DNA from: Streptosporangium becharense | GTDB lineage: Bacteria > Actinomycetota > Actinomycetes > Streptosporangiales > Streptosporangiaceae | Length of the DNA: 64,000 bases | Direction: 5' to 3' | Assembly: GCF_014204985.1 (NCBI RefSeq) | Contig: NZ_JACHMP010000001.1 | Location: forward strand, 3,224,001-3,288,000 | In this document: piece after piece, positions 1 through 5,766 of the stretch | Numbering within the stretch: the first letter of the stretch is position 1 | Layout: the number at the start of each line of letters is the position of its first letter | Translations under genes and position numbers: made by a program | The notes under the pieces: generated by a model | What the model was told of the DNA's origin: nothing | Database searches by the model: none | Seen by the model: the letters and a program-made list of their open reading frames with translations, nothing else

Positions 1-313
1 CCTGGCTGACCTCGCTGATCTCGCCGCAGCCGCGGCAGACCAGGTGCACGTGGTCGGCCTCGGAGGCCAGATGGTAGGTGGGAGCACCGTGCCCGAGGTG
101 ACTGTGGGTCACCATGCCGAGCTCCTCCAGGAGCTCGAGAGTGCGGTAGACGGTCGAGATGTTCACCCCGCGGGCGGTCTGCCGCACCCGGTTGCAGATC
201 TCCTCGGGGGTGGCGTGCTCACACTCCTTGACCGCCTCTAGCACCAGCTGGCGCTGCGGGGTGACCCGATATCCACGCGCTCGCAGTTGCTCATGCCATG
301 ACGTCTCGGTCAT
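1..313 (-). CDS. Fur-family metal-responsive repressor (Nur-like), C-terminus cut by window edge
   Basis: The visible 104 residues hold the N-terminal winged helix of a Fur-family repressor: a RGYRVTPQRQLVLEAV segment, then the recognition helix region with NISTVYRTLELLEELG, then the start of the dimer/metal domain with HVHLVC and a CRGC pair. The family binds a divalent metal and represses uptake or stress genes. The wording of the helix and of the HLGHGAPTYHL segment recalls Streptomyces Nur (nickel), but this is from memory, so the metal is not assigned. The start ATG at 313 is preceded by TAGACT with a 6-nt gap, so the mRNA is probably leaderless. The 3' end lies outside the window. Confidence 0.85.
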   Translation of the reverse strand, partial: MTETSWHEQLRARGYRVTPQRQLVLEAVKECEHATPEEICNRVRQTARGVNISTVYRTLELLEELGMVTHSHLGHGAPTYHLASEADHVHLVCRGCGEISEVSQ

Positions 314-325
314 GGCATGAGTCTA
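291..325 (-). promoter_or_regulatory. Leaderless promoter and palindromic operator of the Fur-family gene
   Basis: A -10 box TAGACT lies at 320-325 on the minus strand, 6 nt before the ATG. A perfect inverted repeat with 12-bp arms (TCATGCCATGAC, 291-302 and 309-320) and a 6-bp spacer covers the predicted transcription start and first codons. Its position suggests autorepression or control by another regulator. The arms do not resemble the classical Fur box, so the binding protein is inference. Confidence 0.5.
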
Positions 326-700
326 GGAGAATCCCGGCCTTTCGTGTCTGCCTTCCGGCCGTGGGAAACCACTGTCCCGGTTCACTGTCCCGGTTCGCTG
401 TCCCCGTTCGCGTCCGGAGCTTCGCCGAGCACCCGAGCCGTGTCGCTGTGTCGCCGTGTCGCCCCGGATGTCCGGGGCGTCCCGGGCATCCGCCCGCCGG
501 AGCCGTCCCGCCGGCGGGACCCACGGCTGCTGCCCTTGGCCCGCCGCGCCGGGATGTCCCCGGCCCCGCCGCGACGAGAGAGCACAGGGCACCCCCACAA
601 CAGGCGGTGAGCTGCGGAAACAGCCACTTCAATATTCATTTGCCCGGCCGGACGGCATCGCATAACGTGTGGATCACGCTGAAAGGAGGTGGTCCGAACG

Positions 701-742
701 ATGATTGATCATAGTTGGGCTAGCGAGGTGGCTGTCCGCTAG
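701..742 (+). CDS. Possible 13-residue peptide / leader ORF
   Basis: A short frame MIDHSWASEVAVR starts at ATG 701 and stops at TAG 740-742. It is preceded by AAAGGAGGTGG (682-692), close to a full complement of the 16S rRNA tail, with about 11 nt from GGAGG to the ATG. Directly after the stop comes an imperfect stem-loop (742-786) that contains a perfect 7-bp hairpin. The combination resembles a translated leader, but the next gene is 400 bp downstream and no function is recognised. Confidence 0.35.
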   Translation: MIDHSWASEVAVR

Positions 743-786
743 GACGCCGCGGCTCCGGACTCTGTCCGGACGTCTCGCGACGTTCG
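742..786 (+). other. Stem-loop after the 13-codon ORF
   Basis: The inner hairpin has perfect 7-bp arms TCCGGAC (754-760) and GTCCGGA (764-770) with a TCT loop. Outer bases GGACG and CGTTC can extend the stem, and a second small hairpin CGTC/GACG sits at 771-782. There is no U-tract, so this may be a regulatory RNA structure or an intrinsic terminator of the U-less actinobacterial kind. Confidence 0.35.
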
Positions 787-1149
787 GCGAATCCAAGACA
801 ATCACCGGAACCCCGGGCTGTCGGAAGGCGGGTCCCCCGTCTTTAGTCCAATCCGACCCTTCTGCCGAGCAGGAGGAAGCAGCCCGGGGTTCTTTGCTGT
901 CCGGACGCCCCCACCCACCGGTCCGCACGGGCCCCCTGCCGTCCCGGGGCGGGAAGGCCGGCGGGGAGTCCAGGGGGAAAGGCCGCGGGGGAAGCCGGGG
1001 GCGGGAAGTCCCTGGGCGAACGTCCGGGGCGACTCATGGCACACCGGCATCTTCCGCCACGGAGCACCCCCGGGAATCCGAGCACAGGATCACCCGTTGA
1101 AGAAGAATCCGGGATGAAACATCACCCCGGACAGGGGTGAGGAGTGACG

Positions 1150-1806
1150 ATGCGGGGAGCCGCACGGGCGGGACTGACAGCGGTGGGAGCCGGAGTCGTG
1201 GTCATCACCGGCCTGGACGTGGCCCGCCTCGCGGAGGTCGACCCGTTCCGCCGGACGATCAGCGAGCACGGTCTCGGCGAGCACGGCTGGATCTTCACGC
1301 TCGGCGTGATCCTGCTGGCCGCCGGGTCGGTCGCGATCGGGGTGTCGCTCGTCCGCGGGAAGCTGGCCGCAGCCTGGTCCGCCGGCACCCTGGCCCTGCT
1401 GGCCTGGAGCGCGGGACTCGTCGTGACGGGGTGGTTCCCCAAGCACGACTGGTCGGTGGGGCCGAGTCTCAACGGGAGCATTCACCGGGTGGGCAGCCTG
1501 GTGGCCTTCCTCAGCCTGCCGCTGGCCGCGCTGATCATCTCCAGGCCCTGGCTGAGGCATCCCGAGTGGCGGGCACCCGCCCGGATCGCGGCCTGGCTCG
1601 GGCTGGGATCGCTGCTGTGGGTCGCCGGGATCGCCGGGGCCATCGTGCTCGCCGAGAACAGCGGCCTGGCCTGGTGGCAGGTGATGCCCCTCGGCCTGGT
1701 GGAACGGGGTCTGGCGGCGACCGAGGTGGCCGCCCTGACCGCGCTCGGCCTGTGGGCCGCACGCCGCCCGGACGCCACCCGGCTCGACCTCGCCCGTACC
1801 GGCTGA
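1150..1806 (+). CDS. DUF998 family integral membrane protein
   Basis: The protein has 218 residues, made almost wholly of hydrophobic helices (six to seven segments). A DPFRRTISEHG motif follows the first helix, and a GWFPKHDW motif lies in the middle. These are features of the DUF998 membrane family, whose function is unknown. The ATG at 1150 was chosen because AGGAG at 1140-1144 sits 5 nt upstream; a GTG at 1144 would overlap that ribosome binding site. The gene stands alone, with no co-directional partner close by. Confidence 0.75.
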   Translation: MRGAARAGLTAVGAGVVVITGLDVARLAEVDPFRRTISEHGLGEHGWIFTLGVILLAAGSVAIGVSLVRGKLAAAWSAGTLALLAWSAGLVVTGWFPKHDWSVGPSLNGSIHRVGSLVAFLSLPLAALIISRPWLRHPEWRAPARIAAWLGLGSLLWVAGIAGAIVLAENSGLAWWQVMPLGLVERGLAATEVAALTALGLWAARRPDATRLDLARTG

Positions 1807-1937
1807 CCCGCGGCCGACACTGCGGACATCGGGTCCGACCGCTCCTCACCCGTGCCGGCCGCCCCCGGCCGGTCCCCCGCCCACGCCGGCCGACCCCGGC
1901 TGATTCCCGGCCGACCTGGTTCGCGGGGCGGCTCCTT

Positions 1938-1977
1938 TCCGGAATGGACACCACGGGTCCGGAATGGACACCACGGG
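1938..1977. repeat. 20-bp tandem direct repeat (two copies)
   Basis: Two exact 20-bp copies (1938-1957 and 1958-1977) of a unit ending in GACACCACGGG lie just after the DUF2470 stop codon. No function is apparent. Confidence 0.6.
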
Positions 1978-1990
1978 GAGGAGCGGTCGG

Positions 1991-2296
1991 TCAGTGCTCG
2001 CCGCGGGCGGGGACGCCCAGGGCCGCGCAGGCGTCGCGGTAGAGGCGTACCACCTCGGCGCGGACCTGGGAGCGCTCGGTCAGCGTGGTGCTCCACGGAA
2101 CCCGGACCGGGACGCTCCTCCCGTCGACCACCGCGGTGAACTCGATGGCCTCGGCGTCGACACCGGTCGTCGTGGCGCTGGTCGCGTCCGGACGACCGCC
2201 GAGCCCCTTGCAGATCAGCAGCGCGTCGTCGCTGTGATCGTCGTTCATGTGACGTTTGATGGCCTCGACCACGTCGGGGGTGAAGGGAGTGCTCAC
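1991..2296 (-). CDS. DUF2470 domain protein (heme-utilisation-like small protein)
   Basis: This 101-residue protein consists of one DUF2470 domain. It opens with FTPDVVEAIKRHMNDDHSDD, the conserved helix with the HMNxDH motif that in larger proteins follows a split-barrel flavin/heme-binding domain (HugZ and glutamyl-tRNA-reductase-binding proteins). Here the domain stands alone, which is common in actinomycetes. A role in heme or tetrapyrrole handling is inferred from the family and fits the nitrobindin gene next to it. The ATG at 2296 is the only start near the domain edge. Confidence 0.75.
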   Translation of the reverse strand: MSTPFTPDVVEAIKRHMNDDHSDDALLICKGLGGRPDATSATTTGVDAEAIEFTAVVDGRSVPVRVPWSTTLTERSQVRAEVVRLYRDACAALGVPARGEH

Positions 2297-2352
2297 CTTC
2301 GAGAGGGTATCCAGCCGCCCTCCCCGCCCGCGGGCGGCCCCCGCTCACCCCC

Positions 2353-2446
2353 GTCCGGGTGCCGCGTCGCCCGCCGTCCCCAGTCCGTGTTCAGGTGCCG
2401 CGTCGCCCGCCGTCCTCACCCCTGTCCGGGTGCCGCCTCGCCCACC
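2353..2446. repeat. GC-rich degenerate repeat, about three copies
   Basis: The segment TGCCGCGTCGCCCGCCGTCC occurs twice exactly (2360-2379, 2396-2415) and once diverged (2431-2446). The last copy runs into the 3' end of the nitrobindin gene. It lies between two convergently placed reading-frame ends and may be simple slippage. Confidence 0.5.
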
Positions 2447-2925
2447 TTCTTCAGCTCGGCCGACATGTGCGACTGGAGCGGCTGGCCCACGGCCGCCATG
2501 TCATAGGCCCACATCAGGTTGCCGTTCACCAGACCGTAGAGGCGATGGCCGGCGCTGTACTCCTTGGCCGTGGCGGTGCGGGCGACCAGGTCGGTACGGA
2601 GTTCGATCTTGTTGAAGACCACCTCGCCGATGTAGATCTCCACGATGCCGGTCGGGTGCGACAGGCAGACCTCCAGCTGGCGGTCCGGAAGCTGACGCCA
2701 GAAACCGGTCTCGGTGGCCAGCGGCCGGACCGCGTTGCCCGCCTCGTCCAGCAGCCAGGTGCGGCTGGTGTAGGTCAGGAACGGCTTGCCGTTGTGACCG
2801 AAGACGATCTCCTGGCCGAAGTTGAAACTCTCGATCGTGGGGTATCCCCCGACTCCGGCCCCCTCCCACCTGCCCAGCAGGAAGGCGATCGGCTCAAGAT
2901 CGGGATGCAGTTCGGGAACGTCCAT
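2416..2925 (-). CDS. Nitrobindin-family heme-binding beta-barrel protein (FABP-like)
   Basis: The 169-residue protein matches the nitrobindin family (DUF1794), small ten-stranded barrels that bind ferric heme and react with nitric oxide or peroxynitrite. The hallmark GxWxGxG appears as G18-R-W20-E-G-A-G24 followed by GYPTI. A later HPTGIVEIYIG stretch carries the histidine region near the heme pocket. The start at 2925 begins the barrel at once and has TAGGCT 7 nt upstream, so a leaderless mRNA is expected. A longer upstream frame exists but runs into the divergent DsrE gene and has no homology. Function is from the family, not tested here. Confidence 0.85.
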   Translation of the reverse strand: MDVPELHPDLEPIAFLLGRWEGAGVGGYPTIESFNFGQEIVFGHNGKPFLTYTSRTWLLDEAGNAVRPLATETGFWRQLPDRQLEVCLSHPTGIVEIYIGEVVFNKIELRTDLVARTATAKEYSAGHRLYGLVNGNLMWAYDMAAVGQPLQSHMSAELKKVGEAAPGQG

Positions 2926-2992
2926 GAATCCGAGCCTAGAGCCGTCCTGATGCGGTTCGCACCCGTGACGCGGGGCGGCATAGGCTTCGGAC
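2926..2992. promoter_or_regulatory. Divergent leaderless promoters for nitrobindin and DsrE genes
   Basis: The same hexamer TAGGCT serves both directions: at 2933-2938 on the minus strand, 7 nt before ATG 2925, and at 2981-2986 on the plus strand, 6 nt before ATG 2993. Neither gene has a ribosome binding site. Both transcripts are predicted to start at or next to the A of ATG. No clear -35 elements were seen. Confidence 0.5.
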
Positions 2993-3355
2993 ATGGCACG
3001 ATCACTGGTGATCAAAGTGACCGCGGGTGAGGATTCCCCCGAGCGCTGCAACCAGGCGTTCACGGTGGCCGCGGCGGCGTTGGCGAGCGGGGTTCCCGTG
3101 TCGCTCTGGCTGACGGGCGAGGCGTCGTGGTTCGCCCTCCCCGGCAGGGCCAAGGAGTTCAGCCTGCCGCACGCGGCCCAGCTGACCGACCTTCTCGACG
3201 CGGTCCTCGCCGGCGGCCGGGTGACGCTGTGCACGCAGTGCGCGACCCGGCGGGACATCACGGTGGACGACGTGATCGAGGGCGTCCGCATCGCGGGTGC
3301 CCCCACGTTCGTCGAGGAAGTCGTCGCCGAAGGCGTCCAGGCCCTGGTCTACTGA
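2993..3355 (+). CDS. DsrE/F-like small sulfur-relay-type protein
   Basis: The 120-residue protein has the Rossmann-like DsrE/DsrF fold signature: an N-terminal LVIKVTAG strand, an AAAALASGVPVSLWLTGEA helix-strand unit, and a C-terminal CTQC pair at the position of the usual active cysteine loop. DsrE-type proteins pass persulfide sulfur or act as small redox carriers. It is divergent from the nitrobindin gene and convergent with gatD. The last codons are part of a 25-bp tandem repeat that continues past the stop. Confidence 0.75.
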   Translation: MARSLVIKVTAGEDSPERCNQAFTVAAAALASGVPVSLWLTGEASWFALPGRAKEFSLPHAAQLTDLLDAVLAGGRVTLCTQCATRRDITVDDVIEGVRIAGAPTFVEEVVAEGVQALVY

Positions 3356-3422
3356 CGACCTCCGGGCCCTGGTCCACTGACGGCGTTCAGGCCCTGGTTC
3401 ACTGACGGCGTCCGGGCCCGCC
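3332..3422. repeat. 25-bp tandem repeat, 3.6 copies, spanning the DsrE stop codon
   Basis: Units at 3332-3356, 3357-3381, 3382-3406 and a partial 3407-3422 share GGCCCTGGTCTACTGAC-type ends. Each full unit carries a copy of the stop-codon region, so the 3' end of the gene appears to have been duplicated in tandem outward. Confidence 0.75.
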
Positions 3423-3450
3423 ACCGTGACGACCGGCACGGCGGCGGGCC
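3415..3450. terminator. Hairpin between convergent DsrE and gatD genes
   Basis: Arms of 14 bp (GGCCCGCCACCGTG, 3415-3428, and its near-complement at 3437-3450) pair with one mismatch around an 8-nt loop. The place between two gene ends fits a bidirectional terminator without a U-tract. Confidence 0.55.
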
Positions 3451-3460
3451 GGTACGCGCG

Positions 3461-4177
3461 TCAGTGGGGAAGCACCGCGGCCAGGCGCTCCTGGCGGAGC
3501 CGCTCGAACCAGGTGTCGTCGATGGGGGGCAGCTGCGTGCCCACCGCCCAGCCGAGCAGCAGGTCGGCGAGACCCGGGTTGCGGGCGAGCGCCGGGCCGT
3601 GCAGGTAGGTTCCGACGATCTTGCCTGCGTAACAGCCCTCGGTGCCGTCGCCGTTGCCGGTGCCGACCGCGGTGCGCGCCAGCGGCCTGACGCCGGGGCC
3701 CAGCCGGGTGACGCCCATGTGGTTCTCGAAGCCGGTCAGCGTCGGGATGCCGAGCGCCGGGTCCGCCTCGCCGGCCAGTTCCCCGACCGCCCGGCTCTGC
3801 CCGCGTCCGCTGGCGATGTCGAGCAACCCGATGCCGTCGACCGGCTGCCCCTCCTCGCCGCCGAACGTGGCGCCCATGATCTGGTAGCCGGCGCAGACGG
3901 CCAGCAGGGCGGCGCCCCGCGCGATGGCGCGGTGCAGGCCGCCGTCGCGCCGGAGCCGCTCGGCCGCCAGGATCTGCGGCCGGTCCTCGCCCCCGCCGAT
4001 CAGGTAGATGTCGCCGCCCTCCGGCACCGGGTCGGCCGAGCGCACGTGATAGGTCTCGACCGGGATGCCACGACGCTGGGCACGCTGCTCCAGGACGAGG
4101 ACGTTGCCCTGGTCGCCGTAGGTGCTCAGCAGGTCCGGATAGATCCAGACCAGGCGCAGGACGCTGTCAGACTGCAC
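3461..4177 (-). CDS. gatD: Lipid II isoglutaminyl synthase, glutamine amidotransferase subunit
   Basis: The 238-residue protein is a class I (CobB/CobQ-like) glutaminase. The nucleophile sits in LLAVCAGYQ (Cys95) and the catalytic histidine in GTYLHGP (His193). GatD frees ammonia from glutamine and passes it to MurT, which amidates the D-Glu of the lipid II stem peptide on the cytoplasmic side of the membrane. The gene overlaps the end of murT by 11 bp, so the two are co-translated. Length and motifs match the family, so the call is firm. Confidence 0.95.
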   Translation of the reverse strand: MQSDSVLRLVWIYPDLLSTYGDQGNVLVLEQRAQRRGIPVETYHVRSADPVPEGGDIYLIGGGEDRPQILAAERLRRDGGLHRAIARGAALLAVCAGYQIMGATFGGEEGQPVDGIGLLDIASGRGQSRAVGELAGEADPALGIPTLTGFENHMGVTRLGPGVRPLARTAVGTGNGDGTEGCYAGKIVGTYLHGPALARNPGLADLLLGWAVGTQLPPIDDTWFERLRQERLAAVLPH

Positions 4178-5453
4178 GGCCGAACTCCGATCGAATCTGC
4201 TGGAAGGCGGTGTAGTTGGCGATCACGTCGACCTTGCCGGGCGGCTGGACGGAGAGCGCCTGGGCGAAGGAGTCGGCCAGCTGGAACGGCACCCCGGCCA
4301 CGTCGAGCCGGAGCGCCAGGTCCAGCTTCCGCTCCCCGGCCACGTAGACCGGCCGGCCGCGCAGCACGCGGTAGTCGACGTCCCAGAGCCAGGACGTGTC
4401 GCGGCCGTCGGGCCCCTGGGCGTTGACCGAGAGGATCACCGGCAGCGAGCGGTCGAGGACGTCGAACGCCTCAAGCCAGCCCGCCGGGTTCTTTGCCAGC
4501 AGCAGGCGGGCATGCCTGCCGTCGCGCTCGACCGTGGTGTAGCGGCCGGCCACCGATGTGACCTGGCGCAGCCGGGGCAGTGCCCGCTCGACCGAGAGGC
4601 CGAACGCCTCCGCGGTGGCCAGCGCGATCACCGCGTTGGCCCGGTTGGCGCGGCCCGGAAGCTGGATGTTCAGCTCCCAGCACTGGCCACGCGGGTCGAG
4701 TACCGTGTTGTCGGCGAGGGCCCAGGACGGCTGCGGCCGGCGGAAGGAACACTCGCGGCAGGCCCAGTCATTCTCCGTCGTGCCCGGGATCATGCCCGAA
4801 CCGCTGCTGCCCGGCGGGACGTACTCCATGCCCTTGCGGTCGAGCGGGCCGCCGCACTCGGGGCAGCACCAGGAGTCTTCCTTCCACGGCTGGCCGGCGG
4901 AGACCCAGGTCACCGAGGACGCCGTGGAGGCGCCCCAGGTCACCAGGGGGTCGTCCGCGTTGGCGATCACGTGGGTGTTCTTGCCGGCGAGTGCCCTGCG
5001 CCACTTCTGGGCGAGCAGCCAGATCTCACCGGCGCGGTCCATCTGGTCGCGGCTGAGGTTCATCAGCACGACCACCCCGGCGCCGGTGGTGTCGATCACC
5101 TCGGGCAGGTACTTCTCGTCGACCTCCAGGACCCCGTACGGGGCGTTCTTCGCCGACGACAGCGCCGAGACGTGCCCGGCGGGCATGTTGGCGCCGAAGG
5201 CGTTGGTCGCCACGTCGCCGAGCTCCTGCAACGCGGAGGTGATCAGGCGGGTCGTGGTGGTCTTGCCGTTGGTGGCGCTCACCAGGGCCAGCTTGCGGTC
5301 GTGCGCGAGCTGACGGAGCAGGTCGGGCTCCAGGACCAGGCTGATCCGGCCCCCGATCACCGACCCGTCACCGCGGCCGGTCACCCGGGACAGGGTCGCG
5401 GCCGTCCGGCCGAGAGCGGTCGCGAGCTGCGCCCGCAGCGGAAGCTGAGTCAT
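4167..5453 (-). CDS. murT: Lipid II isoglutaminyl synthase, Mur-ligase subunit
   Basis: The 428-residue protein has the Mur ligase ATP-binding loop SATNGKTTTT (residues 59-68), a central ligase domain and the C-terminal DUF1727 domain of MurT. A Cys4 ribbon is visible: Cys197 and Cys200 (CCPEC) with Cys232 and Cys235 (CRECS), as in characterised MurT. It activates D-Glu of lipid II with ATP and uses ammonia from GatD. The ATG at 5453 overlaps the stop of an upstream 29-codon ORF as ATGA, with GAGGAG just upstream. Confidence 0.95.
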   Translation of the reverse strand: MTQLPLRAQLATALGRTAATLSRVTGRGDGSVIGGRISLVLEPDLLRQLAHDRKLALVSATNGKTTTTRLITSALQELGDVATNAFGANMPAGHVSALSSAKNAPYGVLEVDEKYLPEVIDTTGAGVVVLMNLSRDQMDRAGEIWLLAQKWRRALAGKNTHVIANADDPLVTWGASTASSVTWVSAGQPWKEDSWCCPECGGPLDRKGMEYVPPGSSGSGMIPGTTENDWACRECSFRRPQPSWALADNTVLDPRGQCWELNIQLPGRANRANAVIALATAEAFGLSVERALPRLRQVTSVAGRYTTVERDGRHARLLLAKNPAGWLEAFDVLDRSLPVILSVNAQGPDGRDTSWLWDVDYRVLRGRPVYVAGERKLDLALRLDVAGVPFQLADSFAQALSVQPPGKVDVIANYTAFQQIRSEFGRAV

Positions 5454-5539
5454 GCCGTCTCCTCGCCTAGCGGCCCGTCGCAGGACGACCCGGTGGCCGC
5501 GTGCTCCGTCGAAGGGACAGAAGACACCGAATCGTTCAT
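5450..5539 (-). CDS. 29-residue ORF translationally coupled to murT
   Basis: A short frame begins at ATG 5539 and ends at TGA 5452-5450, overlapping the murT start codon as ATGA. The peptide starts MNDSVSSVPSTEH and ends GPLGEETA; it is hydrophilic with one cysteine (residue 20). A TAGGAT box lies 7 nt before the ATG and no ribosome binding site is present, so the ORF would be the leaderless first cistron of the murT-gatD transcript. No family is recognised. It may only serve to bring ribosomes to murT. Confidence 0.45.
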   Translation of the reverse strand: MNDSVSSVPSTEHAATGSSCDGPLGEETA

Positions 5540-5546
5540 GCCGCAG

Positions 5547-5552
5547 ATCCTA
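5547..5552 (-). promoter_or_regulatory. -10 box TAGGAT of the murT-gatD transcript
   Basis: TAGGAT on the minus strand ends 7 nt before ATG 5539, giving a predicted start point at the ATG itself. No convincing -35 was found at 16-18 bp spacing. Confidence 0.45.
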
Positions 5553-5766
5553 GCCGTGGTTGACGGCGCTCACCCCCCGGTGACGCGTCACACCGGGCCC
5601 CGGCGACGGTGAACGAGCCGGGCACCGTGGGCCGCCCGTACGGACCCGCGGCCGGCAGCCGTGACCACCGCCGTCACCGCCGCAGCCACCGTCGCCGCCG
5701 GCCGGCCGGGCGGCCGGACAGGCAGGCGAACGGGCAGGTGACCGAACGGACAGGCGGGCGGTGGTG

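Larger units (their letters stand above)
326..1143. other. Long gene-poor intergenic region
   Basis: About 820 bp lies between the Fur-family gene and the DUF998 gene. It holds short direct repeats of ACTGTCCCGGTTC type near 371-411, a 13-codon ORF with a strong ribosome binding site at 701-742, and hairpins just after it. From about 860 to 1130 the sequence is GC-rich low complexity. Open frames there have no recognisable domain and look like chance frames. Confidence 0.5.

Noticed and set aside
1137..2042. Arg/Pro/Gly-rich open frames over the DUF998 gene and its downstream region
   Set aside because: They have no domain and their composition is that of off-frame GC-rich DNA; DUF998 in another frame explains the region.
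2353..2446. CRISPR-like or regulatory repeat array
   Set aside because: Short, irregular spacing, GC-rich, overlapping a gene end; slippage is simpler.
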